A stretch of DNA of 43,570 bases, taken from NCBI GenBank assembly GCA_902601345.1, contig CACKMK010000002.1, positions 1-43,570 of the forward strand, given 5' to 3'. Each line of letters opens with the position of its first letter. Position 1 is the first letter of the stretch. This DNA comes from an uncultured Candidatus Poseidoniales archaeon (GTDB lineage: Archaea > Thermoplasmatota > Poseidoniia > Poseidoniales > Thalassarchaeaceae). Shown piece by piece: positions 20,160 through 28,672 of the stretch. The translations under genes and the position numbers were made by a program. A model generated the notes under the pieces. The model did not search any database. It worked only from the letters and a program-made list of their open reading frames with translations, and was not told the origin of the DNA.

Positions 20160-20669
20160 GTGCCCAAAAGGCCACCGAAAGGTGAACACGGGGGAACCGT
20201 AATGCCGAAAGTAGACGAAGCCGAACTAGGAGACGACTTCTCATATATCGTCAGAATAGCTGACACTGACATCGACGGTTTGAAGCCAATCACATACGGA
20301 TTGACATCAGTCAAGGGCATAGGAATCAGGACATCAATGATGATTTGCAAGATGTCTGGAATTGACGGTACCAGGCTAGGGGGGCACCTATCTTCTGATG
20401 AGCAGGACCTGCTCAGAAGCGCTATCGACGGGTATGCGACCAACGTTCCTTGGTGGATGGTAAACCGGCAGAGAGATTTAGAATCAAATGAAGATGCCCA
20501 TATTATTGCTAACGAGGTAGGAATGACCAAGGATGATGATGTGGCGAGGTTAGCAGAAATCAAGACTTTCCGTGGAATGAGGCACAGAAGTGGACACAAG
20601 GTGAGGGGGCAGAGGCTCAGGTCAAACGGTCGAAGAGGTTCTGCACTCGGTGTCCAGAGGAAGAAGTGA
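20160..20669 (+). CDS. rpsM: Small ribosomal subunit protein uS13
   Basis: This component of the 30S head contacts tRNA and 5S-facing bridges. The archaeal signature YIVRIADTDIDGLKPITYGL is followed by the helix-two-turn-helix KGIGIRTSMMICKMSG. The end is basic, with RGMRHRSGHKVRGQRLRSNGRRG as the RNA-binding tail. From the GTG at 20160 it has 169 residues; an ATG at 20202 would give 155, close to many archaeal homologs, and a G-rich patch (GGGGGA) lies before it. The longer form is listed but the start is undecided. It is the first gene of the classical archaeal uS13-uS4-uS11-Rpo3 cluster. Only nine bases separate its stop from the ATG of rpsD. Confidence 0.95.
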   Translation: MPKRPPKGEHGGTVMPKVDEAELGDDFSYIVRIADTDIDGLKPITYGLTSVKGIGIRTSMMICKMSGIDGTRLGGHLSSDEQDLLRSAIDGYATNVPWWMVNRQRDLESNEDAHIIANEVGMTKDDDVARLAEIKTFRGMRHRSGHKVRGQRLRSNGRRGSALGVQRKK

Positions 20670-20678
20670 GGTTTGACA

Positions 20679-21281
20679 ATGGGCGAACCAAAATTCTCCA
20701 GGCCTAGAACACAGACTCCCACGCACCCCTGGAAGCAAGCCAGGATTGACGAAGAGCATGACCTTAAGGAAAGGTACGGCCTGAAGAAAGTCGGTGGTAT
20801 GAGAGAAATATGGAGAGAGAAATCCGCACTTCGAAGACACCGGAATCAGGCGATGAAATTGATAGGAAGGGTCGACTCAACCGAAGGCCACTATGCCAAG
20901 GAGAAAGAGCAGTTGCTGAACTCGCTAACTAAGAAAGGGCTCCTACAAACCGGCGCAGACGTTGGAGACGTTCTCGAGATTAACGTTGAACACATGCTAT
21001 CAAGGAGGTTGCAGTCAGTAGTATACTACAAGGGATTGGCCCCGTCTATGAGGGCTGCTAGGAACCTAATCGTACACGGACATATCTGCATCGGTGACCA
21101 GAGGATGACTGTTCCAGGGTATCATGTTCTGAAGGAGGAAGAGGATTGGCTACAATATAGCGAGAACTCTCCCTTCATTGACCCCGAACATCCATTCAGG
21201 AAGGAGTTGGAGACTCTCAGGTACCAAGAAGACGATGAAGAGGAATTGGAAGAAGATTCCGCTGAAGAGGAGGAGTCATGA
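20679..21281 (+). CDS. rpsD: Small ribosomal subunit protein uS4
   Basis: This primary 16S rRNA-binding protein has 200 residues. The archaeal N-terminus (MGEPKFSRPRTQTPTHPWKQ) leads to the S4 RNA-binding domain (MLSRRLQSVVYYKGLAPSMRAARNLIVHGHICIG, about residues 105-140). The C-terminus is an unusually acidic tail of about 20 residues, nearly all Asp and Glu. I chose the ATG at 20679, which has GTGAGG seven bases upstream; a TTG two codons earlier is less likely. Its stop overlaps the start of rpsK by four bases (ATGA), a translational coupling signal. Confidence 0.96.
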   Translation: MGEPKFSRPRTQTPTHPWKQARIDEEHDLKERYGLKKVGGMREIWREKSALRRHRNQAMKLIGRVDSTEGHYAKEKEQLLNSLTKKGLLQTGADVGDVLEINVEHMLSRRLQSVVYYKGLAPSMRAARNLIVHGHICIGDQRMTVPGYHVLKEEEDWLQYSENSPFIDPEHPFRKELETLRYQEDDEEELEEDSAEEEES

Positions 21282-21661
21282 TGGGTCACAAAGCTATTCT
21301 GCATATCTACAGTACTTTCAACAATGTTCTGATTACTGCTACCGATCTTACTGGTTCAGAGACGGTCTGCAAGGTCTCAGGAGGAATGGTGACTAAGGGT
21401 GGAAGCGACTCTGGTGGGCAGTTTGCTGCTACAAGGGCTGCTGAGAAAATTGCCGAAATGCTAGCTGAGAAGGATTTTGATCAAGTTATTGTGAAATACA
21501 GAGGAGCAGGGGGCAATCGATCTAACAGCGCTCCCGGAGCAACCGCCGCCATTAGAGCGCTTACTCGTGCCGGTGTCAGGATTACGAGGATTGAGGACGT
21601 GACTCCAATGCCAACTGATGGAACCAAGAGCAAGGGTGGAAGGAGAGGCAGAAGAGTTTGA
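21278..21661 (+). CDS. rpsK: Small ribosomal subunit protein uS11
   Basis: This platform protein of the 30S subunit has 127 residues, the usual archaeal length. Signatures are HIYSTFNNVLITATDLTG, KGGSDSGGQFAATRAAE and the RNA-binding C-terminus with GGNRSNSAPGATAAIRAL and the end TPMPTDGTKSKGGRRGRRV. It overlaps rpsD by four bases. Two consecutive ATG codons (21278 and 21281) are possible starts; the purine-rich GAGGAG of the rpsD tail serves as the ribosome site. Confidence 0.96.
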   Translation: MMGHKAILHIYSTFNNVLITATDLTGSETVCKVSGGMVTKGGSDSGGQFAATRAAEKIAEMLAEKDFDQVIVKYRGAGGNRSNSAPGATAAIRALTRAGVRITRIEDVTPMPTDGTKSKGGRRGRRV

Positions 21662-21676
21662 ATTGGAGTGATAAAA

Positions 21677-22564
21677 ATGGTAAAGACCGAGATACTGAAA
21701 GAAGAGGACAACAAGATACAGGTACTTCTATCCAAGACGGACAGGAGCTTCGCTAATGCGCTCAGGAGGTCACTAATCTCAGATACTCCAAAGATGGCTA
21801 TTGACAGCGTTAGATTCCAGCTTGGTACAAAGGAGCAAGATGAGGAGATATGGGAGACTACCGGACCCATTCCTGACGAAATGGTCGCTCAGAGACTTGC
21901 TATGATTCCTATTCCTACCGTGCATGACAAGTTCTACTTCCAAGATGAGTGCCCTAATTGCAAGGATCTTGTTGAGGCTGACAGGGGCTGCTTAGAATGC
22001 CAGATGATTTACACTTGTGTGGTCTTCGGAACTGAGGAAGGACGTTGGGTCACTGCAGGCGACATGAAGTATCTTGGAGAGGAAGCTCTTGAGATTCCAG
22101 ACGAGTTCAAGAGCATACCAATTACCAAGCTAATGAAGGGGCAAATGATAGAATTCTATGCGACTGCCATCATGGGTCGAGGAAGGGATCATACAAAGTG
22201 GTCCCCAGTGTGTGGTGTTACTTTCCACCCCAGAAGGGTTGGGGTACTGAACAACAAAACCAAGGCAAAGATTCTCTGGGACATGGACCTAGAAATCTCA
22301 GCCAAGGATTTCAACAAGGATGGAAGGTTGGAAGATGTTGACAAGGTCGCCATTCTTTCTGATGAGTTGAATCACGTAGGAGAGGGGACAGAGGAATCAA
22401 GGACATTCAAAGATGCAATTTCCCTCGAAGAGGTCTCAGGAGAATTTATTCTTTCGTTTGAGACAGATGGTTCAATGAGTCCAAAAACTGCTTTCATGAA
22501 AGCAATCGAGGAACTTACAGGAAGGTTTGTATCTCTTGAGAATGACCTTTCAAATTCTCTGTGA
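21677..22564 (+). CDS. rpoD: DNA-directed RNA polymerase subunit Rpo3 (D)
   Basis: This is the archaeal counterpart of bacterial alpha and eukaryotic Rpb3, which seeds polymerase assembly with Rpo11. It has 295 residues from the ATG at 21677, chosen because GGAGTGA lies five bases upstream; a GTG three codons earlier is unlikely. The dimerization part starts with SFANALRRSLISDTPKMAIDSVRF. An inserted cysteine-rich stretch (C92-x2-C95-x9-C105-x2-C108-x5-C114) corresponds to the position where some archaeal D subunits carry an Fe-S or zinc site, so a metal site is likely here. The gene keeps the standard place after rpsK, but the usual rpl18e-rplM-rpsI genes do not follow. Confidence 0.95.
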   Translation: MVKTEILKEEDNKIQVLLSKTDRSFANALRRSLISDTPKMAIDSVRFQLGTKEQDEEIWETTGPIPDEMVAQRLAMIPIPTVHDKFYFQDECPNCKDLVEADRGCLECQMIYTCVVFGTEEGRWVTAGDMKYLGEEALEIPDEFKSIPITKLMKGQMIEFYATAIMGRGRDHTKWSPVCGVTFHPRRVGVLNNKTKAKILWDMDLEISAKDFNKDGRLEDVDKVAILSDELNHVGEGTEESRTFKDAISLEEVSGEFILSFETDGSMSPKTAFMKAIEELTGRFVSLENDLSNSL

Positions 22565-22603
22565 ATTACAATGATTCAATACCATCTTGCTGGGTGAATT
22601 ATC

Positions 22604-23581
22604 ATGTCTATAGTTCTGGGCAGGGGCCAATGCGGGGCGCACATCACTCTTCTTTTTACGATCGATGATTCTAGTGAAGATCCGGTGTATCAAGGAAGCA
22701 GAGGTGCGGGTATTTGCCTCAAAGACGGAGTAGAGGCAATAGCGAAAGGAGACAATGGCTCCGGAAAGTTGACTGTCAGATTCAAGAATGGGGAACATGA
22801 CTCAAGAATGTATCAAGACGTGCTGTCGGAGTTAGTGGAGCAGATTCCTGAGATAGGAGATTTTGATTGGGAGCTGGACATCATAATGTCCTTGCCGACA
22901 TCTCAAGGTTTCGGAATGTCGGCCTCGGGTGCAGTGGCATCATCGATGGCTATTCAGAGAGCAATCGGAATCCCCCACGAAGAGTGTGTGAGGAGATCTT
23001 TTCTCGTTGCCCATATTGTCGAAAGAAAGCGATCCAGCGGATTGGGTGACACGACTGCTCTTTCCTCGGGAGGAGTGGAGAGAAGAATTGCTGCCGGATC
23101 CCCATTTTCTGGATCTCTTTTAGGTAATGGACCAGGAGTATCCCAGGGTTGGTCTCTAGAAATACCGGTTCTAATTTCTTGGAAAGAGAAGACGGGAAGG
23201 CACACCTCAAGTTACATCGATAATGAAGATTGGAGAAGTAAGATTTGCCTGGCAGGGGAACATGCGATGGAGAGAATCGCTAAAGGGGAATGGAACAAGC
23301 AAAGGTGGTCGGAGCTTATTGAGGAATCACTGAAATTCTCATCTGAAAGCGGTCTTGAGAAGGATGCATCTAGGTCGGAAATTATCGAGTTTGTAAAAAA
23401 AGCGATTGACAGTTCAGAATTCTCTGAAAGCTTGTGTGTTATGCTTTGTATGTTGGGCGAGAGTGTCGTAATTGTACCAAAAAATCCAGATGGACAAGAA
23501 GATTGGATCTACAAGATTTCTGAGGAATTGGAGGAGTACGGACTCTCTTCATTCTCCAGTAGAGTAGGGGAATTACGATAG
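22604..23581 (+). CDS. Pantoate kinase (archaeal CoA biosynthesis)
   Basis: This GHMP-superfamily kinase of 325 residues phosphorylates pantoate to 4-phosphopantoate, the archaeal route to CoA that replaces pantothenate kinase. The family-specific features are all present: an N-terminal GQCGAHITLLFTI, GSRGAGICL, the GHMP phosphate loop PTSQGFGMSASGAVASSMA (about residues 100-118), and the later GLGDTTALSSGGVERRI. The ATG at 22604 is preceded by GGTGA at good spacing. It sits where ribosomal genes normally continue after rpoD and ends three bases from the convergent CDIN1-like gene. The family is quite sure; the partner phosphopantothenate synthetase is not in the window. Confidence 0.9.
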   Translation: MSIVLGRGQCGAHITLLFTIDDSSEDPVYQGSRGAGICLKDGVEAIAKGDNGSGKLTVRFKNGEHDSRMYQDVLSELVEQIPEIGDFDWELDIIMSLPTSQGFGMSASGAVASSMAIQRAIGIPHEECVRRSFLVAHIVERKRSSGLGDTTALSSGGVERRIAAGSPFSGSLLGNGPGVSQGWSLEIPVLISWKEKTGRHTSSYIDNEDWRSKICLAGEHAMERIAKGEWNKQRWSELIEESLKFSSESGLEKDASRSEIIEFVKKAIDSSEFSESLCVMLCMLGESVVIVPKNPDGQEDWIYKISEELEEYGLSSFSSRVGELR

Positions 23582-23584
23582 AGG

Positions 23585-24664
23585 CTAAGACTTAGAGTTC
23601 TCATGGAAATCCTCCAGTGGCTTTAGATCTAAAGGACTGGAGTCGAGCTTGATCGCCCCTCTTAGCCTCAGTCCATCGCAGAAGCCATGTCGATAAACTA
23701 GGGCTCCATGGCCATACTCGGCTACATATCTGTCTACCTGCTTCTGGGTTTTCTTCTTTGGAAACTTTAGATCGGCCCCGAAGAAGTGCTTAGCGTCTAT
23801 CCAGGCACATGGAATCCCATTTATTCTGACATCATCTATCAGAAGTAGGTCTGGAGTAATAATCGCTCTACCTTCCTCTTTTGTCTGTTCCCTGAGTAGT
23901 TCCTCTTGACGTCTGAACCTTATCCCCAAAGAGGAGAAGTGGTCACACAGTATCTCTTCGAAAACCTCGGCTGCACTCTGAGTCTCGGTCTGGTTGACCG
24001 AGCTAACTCGGTCAACTGACTCAGCGAGTTCGAATTGCTCCCTGTCTCTCTGGTTTAATTTGGAGGGATTCTTGTTTAATGTGTCCTTAATCCTGGTCTT
24101 GGTCCACCCTCGTCCGGTTAGTATAGCCCTGAATGTGTTTACTGGTGGTGCATCGAACCTCTTAGAGAGAGTAATCACGCTTTCTCCTGAATCATACCTC
24201 CTGCTGAGCTCATTCGACCTACGCATCAATTTTGAGTGAGAGTAAACGCTCTTCTCCTGATTTAATGCCGCTCTGAGGGATAGGGCCTGTTCCAATGAGA
24301 TTGGTAGACCATCCAGATCCGAAGCAATTTCTTGGACTCTTTCCTCCGGAAGAAAACCGAATTCGCCCGGGATACAGGCAATCTTCCCTGCTCTATTCTG
24401 TACCTCCCTAGAAACCGCGTTCGTGTTCCATCTGATTTCTTTCTTCCTAGGGGGTGGATCAATTTCTGCTGGTATTCCCATCGGTCTGGGGTCTAGGTCA
24501 AACCTGGACAGTGCTCTTTCGATGTCCTCTGTTTTGGCGCCCCTGCCCTTATCCATGGGGGGTTTGTTCCCCTTCCTTGGTCTTCGGCGGCGGCCCCGAC
24601 GTCCTCGACGCCGCTTGGCACTCCCGTCTTCACTCAATAATACCTCCAGATGTTGGAGCCCCAT
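23585..24664 (-). CDS. CDIN1/C15orf41-like TPD-motif nuclease homolog
   Basis: This 359-residue protein begins with a strongly basic stretch (KRRRGRRGRRRRPRKGNKP) of nucleic-acid-binding type. The middle, about residues 120-220, carries helix-turn-helix-like segments (SGESVITLSKRFDAPPVNTFRAIL). The C-terminal domain has the TPD motif (ITPDLLLID, about residue 265), then CAWIDAKHFFGAD and a QVDRYVAEYGHGALVYRHGF segment, the pattern of the TPD family (PF14811). That family includes human CDIN1 and is placed in the PD-(D/E)xK nuclease superfamily, with Asp of TPD and the D-x-K of IDAKH as likely metal and catalytic residues. Structure- or junction-specific DNA cleavage is the best guess; no activity can be read from sequence. 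It lies upstream of the convergent pantoate kinase and downstream of a DCC-family gene on the same strand. Confidence 0.8.
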   Translation of the reverse strand: MGLQHLEVLLSEDGSAKRRRGRRGRRRRPRKGNKPPMDKGRGAKTEDIERALSRFDLDPRPMGIPAEIDPPPRKKEIRWNTNAVSREVQNRAGKIACIPGEFGFLPEERVQEIASDLDGLPISLEQALSLRAALNQEKSVYSHSKLMRRSNELSRRYDSGESVITLSKRFDAPPVNTFRAILTGRGWTKTRIKDTLNKNPSKLNQRDREQFELAESVDRVSSVNQTETQSAAEVFEEILCDHFSSLGIRFRRQEELLREQTKEEGRAIITPDLLLIDDVRINGIPCAWIDAKHFFGADLKFPKKKTQKQVDRYVAEYGHGALVYRHGFCDGLRLRGAIKLDSSPLDLKPLEDFHENSKS

Positions 24665-24682
24665 GAACCCACCTGTCAGAGA

Positions 24683-25027
24683 CTACTTTCTCATTCTTGC
24701 ATAAGCATCGTAGAAGAAGTCCCGAATTGGCCAAGGTACGAGAAACATTGTTGATGCCAAAGACCATGGAAATGCCAATTTTCTGCATACTCTCCAAATT
24801 GCAGCGCTCTTGGGGAACCATCTCCCGTCATTAGAAATCAGGAAAATAGAATCCAGTCCCTCCATTTCTTTTGGGATGTCTAGTAAAATCTCCTTTCCTT
24901 GTTTGCTGTTCTGGCCCACTAAGTTTACTCTCGATTTCGGGTCTCTTTTCTGGATGAAATTTGCCCATCTGGTACATTTACCGCATTGGTCATCGAAGAG
25001 GACGGTGGTAGTAGATTTTGCAGCCAT
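24683..25027 (-). CDS. DCC-family thiol-disulfide oxidoreductase-like protein (DUF393)
   Basis: This 114-residue protein opens with VLFDDQCGKCTRWANFI, the Asp-x-x-Cys-x-x-Cys signature (C15, C18) of the DCC/DUF393 family. It shares a thioredoxin-like fold and may act in redox chemistry; the substrate is unknown. A later hydrophobic stretch (AFPWSLASTMFLVPWPIRDFFYDAYARMR) matches the conserved end of the family (IRD-YD-A-R). It lies seven bases after the leuS stop and 18 bases before the CDIN1-like gene, all on one strand, so these three genes are probably co-transcribed. Confidence 0.85.
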   Translation of the reverse strand: MAAKSTTTVLFDDQCGKCTRWANFIQKRDPKSRVNLVGQNSKQGKEILLDIPKEMEGLDSIFLISNDGRWFPKSAAIWRVCRKLAFPWSLASTMFLVPWPIRDFFYDAYARMRK

Positions 25028-25034
25028 GATTCAC

Positions 25035-27890
25035 CTACAAAAAAGCAATTCCGGGTTCTAACGGGAAGGAAATTCTTGCCTTCTCCCCTACGTCTTCTCC
25101 GTCTCCTACCCTGTATGCTTCGACATCCTCGACTCCTAGGGCTGATGCAATGAAATCTGAGTTAGCAGAGATGATACCTAGTTCATCGATTCCCTCTAAT
25201 AGTAGATATCTGGAACTATCTGACCAAGTGTAGATTTTCCCTCTAGTTTTCTTTCCTCCAACTATAATTGAGTTCCACGTTTGAAAAACCTCCCCCCTTG
25301 TTGACTCTTCATTGAATATTTCCAGAGATTTGACATGCTCCTGACCGTTTGCTTTGAAGTCAAACTCAGAGGAATGAAGTTTGATAGCCTCCGAGGCTAA
25401 ATCCGATTTCCAAATTGGAGACGTCTGTATGACTACTCTGGAAATCGGTTTCTTGGAGTGTCTCTCTGCCAGAGTCCTGAGATTCCTCGCACTGGATATG
25501 ATGTTCTTCACGTATTCCTCTTCTGCCAAGTTGTGCAAGTCATCTGATTCGATGCTGAGAATAGGAATCTCAAGTGCTGCAAGGAGGTCTTTACCGCCGA
25601 ACTTATTCCAGAATTCCTCTGCAATGTGAGGTGTTGCGGGGGCGAGCATTGGAATCCATCCCTCTAAGAATTTCATCGCAGTGGTTCTATCTAGACCCCC
25701 TCTCCGGAGGTACCAACTCCAATCCGATAGCATTTCGAAGTGGCTTATCATCACCCCCTCCCTCAGACTGACATCGGACATTGCTTCGATCCATTTATTC
25801 TGACTCGCTCTCATTCTCGATAACAGCCATCCATCAATTTTCGAAGGAGCATCCGATAGTGCCAATGCTTCATCTATGGCGTCGAAAAGAGAATTGATTT
25901 GGCGATGGTTAGCTTCCAACGCGCTATCAGACCAGTCCATTCCTGCCTCAGGATTAGCGCCAAATAGAATGAACAGCCTTACCGTATCCGCTCCGAATCT
26001 GGAGATCATCTCTTCGGGGCTAACGGTGTTTCCAAGAGATTTACTCATTTTTGCTGATCTGCTGGAAAGTTTTTTTCCGCAGGTCGGACAAGCGGATTCG
26101 AAGTAGTCAACATGGTACTCAGAATTGCAATCGATGCAGTACGGGGCAGGAGCATTGAGCATGCCCTGACAGACCAACCTTCCGAATGGTTCACCGACCT
26201 CGTTCATCCCAGCATCTCTGGTGAATTTTGTGAAGAATCTAGCATAGAGTAGATGCATGACAGCGTGTTCTATCCCCCCTATGTACAGGTCAACTCCGCC
26301 ATCCATCCAGTAATCTACAGACGAGCGATTGAACGGGGAATCGTCGTTGTTCGCATCGCAAAATCTCATGAAATACCATGATGAGTCGTAGAACGTGTCC
26401 ATTGTATCGGTCTCTCGCCTTGCCTCACTTCCGCATTTAGGACAAATGGTATGCACAAAGCTATGATGCGACTCGAGAGGATTGCCACTTTGGTCTTCGG
26501 TGAACACTACGTCTAGGGGTAGCTCAACCGGAAGATCTTCCCGAGGTACAGGGACAATTCCGCATGTTTTGCAATGAATCATCGGTATAGGAGTCCCCCA
26601 GAACCTCTGTCTGCTCAGTAGCCAATCCTTTAGACGATACTCAACTTTGCCATGTCCTGCTTGCTTCTCTTCTAGAGCGGAAATTACGGCATTCTTTGCT
26701 CGATCTCCGGAGAGTCCGTCAAAACCGTCTACTGGAGAGTTGACCATTGGGCCGTATCCTTCGAATGCCCTATTCATTGGTTCGTTAATGTCGCCAGAGC
26801 GGTTTTCTTCGAGTACCCTCCTTATCTCGAGATCGTACTCAGTTGCGAAATCGAAGTCTCTTTGATCGTGCCCCGGGACTGCCATAACCGCGCCCGTTCC
26901 ATAGGTAGAGACCACGAAATTACCTGCGTATATTGGAACCCTCTCATTATTCAGTGGATTGATTGCATGCCTCCCTAGGAAGACACCCTTCTTCTCCTTC
27001 AGCATGTTTACTCTCTCGAACTCAGACATTCGTGAGCATTCTTCTTTGAGGGCTCTCCATCCTTCTTCCCACTCACTACCTGAACACAATTCTTCACACA
27101 AAGGATGCTCTGGTGACAAAGTGAGGAAAGTGACTCCGAAAATGGTGTCAGGCCTGGTGGTAAACACTCCAATTACTGATGAAGAGTCGGCTACTCGGAA
27201 GTCGATATGGGCTCCATTGGAGCGCCCAATCCAGTTCCTCTGCATAGCCTTAACATTCTCGGGGAACGAGATATTATCGAGTTCATCGAGCAGCTCGTCG
27301 GAGTACTCAGTCATCCTTACGAACCACTGTGCCATGTCTCTCTGGACTACTTCCAATCCGCATCTCCAGCATCTATTGTTTCTTACCTGCTCGTTAGCCA
27401 GAACGGTATCACAGTCAATGCACCAGTTTACCGGAGCCGACTTCCGCTCAACCAGACCCCTCTCATTGAGTATTAGGAACATCTCCTGGTTCCAACGGTA
27501 GTAATCCACATCCGATGTCGCCAAGAGTCTCCTCCAATCGTATGAGTAGCCCATCCTTTCTTGGTCGGAACGAATGCTAGAGATGTTGCTATGTGTGACA
27601 TCATGAGGATGCCCGCCTTCTCTCTTAGCGGCATTCTCCGCTGGCATTCCGAATGAGTCATACCCCATCGGATAGAGTACGTTCTTTCCCATTAATCTCT
27701 GGAAGCGTGCCATCGCATCGCCGATAGAGTAGTTCCTGACATGGCCCATATGCATGTGCCCAGATGGATATGGGAACATCTCAAGGCAGTAGAACTTGGG
27801 TTTAGAGTCATCAATCTCGGCCTCGAATACTCTGTCTTTGGACCATTTGTTCTGCCATCTGGATTCGATCTCTTGGGCGTCGTATGGCAT
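25035..27890 (-). CDS. leuS: Leucyl-tRNA synthetase, bacterial type
   Basis: It charges tRNA-Leu with leucine. The 951-residue protein has the class I signatures PYPSGHMHMGHVRNYSIGD and KMSKSLGN, the first zinc module (CIDC...CWRC), and the CP1 editing domain with TRPDTIFGVTFLTLSPEHPL and GTGAVMAVPGHDQRDFDFA. These match bacterial rather than archaeal/eukaryotic LeuRS. Just before KMSKS, where many bacterial enzymes carry the leucine-specific domain, there is a compact CxxC...CxxC zinc knuckle (CIDC and CPTC). I chose the ATG at 27890 because a TATA-like CATATAC on the minus strand (27920-27927) lies about 30 bases upstream, giving a near-leaderless mRNA. An ATG at 27929 would put that box inside the gene. 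Acquisition from bacteria is likely. Confidence 0.94.
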   Translation of the reverse strand: MPYDAQEIESRWQNKWSKDRVFEAEIDDSKPKFYCLEMFPYPSGHMHMGHVRNYSIGDAMARFQRLMGKNVLYPMGYDSFGMPAENAAKREGGHPHDVTHSNISSIRSDQERMGYSYDWRRLLATSDVDYYRWNQEMFLILNERGLVERKSAPVNWCIDCDTVLANEQVRNNRCWRCGLEVVQRDMAQWFVRMTEYSDELLDELDNISFPENVKAMQRNWIGRSNGAHIDFRVADSSSVIGVFTTRPDTIFGVTFLTLSPEHPLCEELCSGSEWEEGWRALKEECSRMSEFERVNMLKEKKGVFLGRHAINPLNNERVPIYAGNFVVSTYGTGAVMAVPGHDQRDFDFATEYDLEIRRVLEENRSGDINEPMNRAFEGYGPMVNSPVDGFDGLSGDRAKNAVISALEEKQAGHGKVEYRLKDWLLSRQRFWGTPIPMIHCKTCGIVPVPREDLPVELPLDVVFTEDQSGNPLESHHSFVHTICPKCGSEARRETDTMDTFYDSSWYFMRFCDANNDDSPFNRSSVDYWMDGGVDLYIGGIEHAVMHLLYARFFTKFTRDAGMNEVGEPFGRLVCQGMLNAPAPYCIDCNSEYHVDYFESACPTCGKKLSSRSAKMSKSLGNTVSPEEMISRFGADTVRLFILFGANPEAGMDWSDSALEANHRQINSLFDAIDEALALSDAPSKIDGWLLSRMRASQNKWIEAMSDVSLREGVMISHFEMLSDWSWYLRRGGLDRTTAMKFLEGWIPMLAPATPHIAEEFWNKFGGKDLLAALEIPILSIESDDLHNLAEEEYVKNIISSARNLRTLAERHSKKPISRVVIQTSPIWKSDLASEAIKLHSSEFDFKANGQEHVKSLEIFNEESTRGEVFQTWNSIIVGGKKTRGKIYTWSDSSRYLLLEGIDELGIISANSDFIASALGVEDVEAYRVGDGEDVGEKARISFPLEPGIAFL

Positions 27891-27917
27891 TTGCTCGAAC
27901 TTAGCGCTTAGTATCGC

Positions 27918-27930
27918 TTGTATATGCATT
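27918..27930. promoter_or_regulatory. Shared TATA-like element between leuS and the metallo-hydrolase
   Basis: TTGTATATGCATT lies in the 73-base gap between the leuS ATG (27890) and the divergent metallo-hydrolase ATG (27964). The near-palindromic TATATGCAT could serve either direction: a start about 27 bases to the left would be at the leuS ATG, and one to the right about 12 bases before the other gene. This is placement and composition evidence only. Confidence 0.35.
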
Positions 27931-27963
27931 ACGACTTTGTCCTATGTCTTACTCGCAAGGTTC

Positions 27964-28671
27964 ATGCTGTCCGAGGGAGAGTTTCATACTTCGATTTGGG
28001 AAGATGGAGTAGAGGTCTGGGTAACCCAAATGGGCAACCTGATGAACATGAATACTGCCTTCGTTGACCGAGCCAATGAAATTGTCGCAATCGTTGATCC
28101 ATTCGACGCCGGGAAGTGGTGTTCTAAGTTAGAAAAAGAAGGGCTCCGACCTACGCACCTCCTGTATACGCATACTCATCGAGACCATGCAGCAGGATTT
28201 CCAGGAATGATCGATAGATTTCCAGATCTTGAGGTCTGGGGGCATGAAGATGCAAGAGTGCCTAGCCTATTGGGGAATATTGTATTCAGAAAGGTGGACT
28301 TCACCAATACTTGGGATTGTGAACCCGGGGAAAGCGTAGATTGGTCTGCAGGATCTATTGAGATTACTATTACTCACTCACCCGGACATGCACCTGGTCA
28401 CGTAACTTTCCACGGGCATGGAGTTTACCATGCTGGTGATCTTCTCTTCGTCAGGAGTGCTGGGAGGGTGGATCTTCCCGGGGGAGATCCCCAAGCACAG
28501 CAGAGGAGCTTGATTAGAGCCAAGCAGATTCTCAGTAGTCTGCCTAAGGATTGGAGATTGATTCCAGGACATAGATATGATAATTTCAAGGGCGAGGTGC
28601 CAGACTGGATTAGTTTAGAAGATGCGCTGAAGCATAACTACTTCCTTTCGAATATTACTATGATTGAATGA
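27964..28671 (+). CDS. Metallo-beta-lactamase-fold hydrolase (glyoxalase II-like)
   Basis: This 235-residue binuclear metal hydrolase carries the full ligand set: THTHRDH (H70, H72, D74, H75), the GH of SPGHAPGH (H142), the bridging D159 in HAGDLLF and H203 in IPGHRYD. The order and the compact size match glyoxalase II-like and related small hydrolases that act on thioesters or similar substrates. The exact substrate cannot be told. The ATG at 27964 starts the conserved part; an earlier in-frame start at 27796 would run through the promoter and the leuS start and is rejected. It is divergent from leuS and ends one base from the convergent LETM1-like gene. Confidence 0.85.
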   Translation: MLSEGEFHTSIWEDGVEVWVTQMGNLMNMNTAFVDRANEIVAIVDPFDAGKWCSKLEKEGLRPTHLLYTHTHRDHAAGFPGMIDRFPDLEVWGHEDARVPSLLGNIVFRKVDFTNTWDCEPGESVDWSAGSIEITITHSPGHAPGHVTFHGHGVYHAGDLLFVRSAGRVDLPGGDPQAQQRSLIRAKQILSSLPKDWRLIPGHRYDNFKGEVPDWISLEDALKHNYFLSNITMIE

Positions 28672-28672
28672 G

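Noticed and set aside
20130-20160. GGTTCAAAT-like T-arm resemblance upstream of rpsM
   Set aside because: No acceptor, D-arm or anticodon arm can be formed around it, so it is not a tRNA. It more likely belongs to the rpsM promoter region.
27796-27963. N-terminal extension of the metallo-hydrolase frame
   Set aside because: It lies antisense to the leuS start and over the shared promoter. The family alignment begins at the ATG at 27964.
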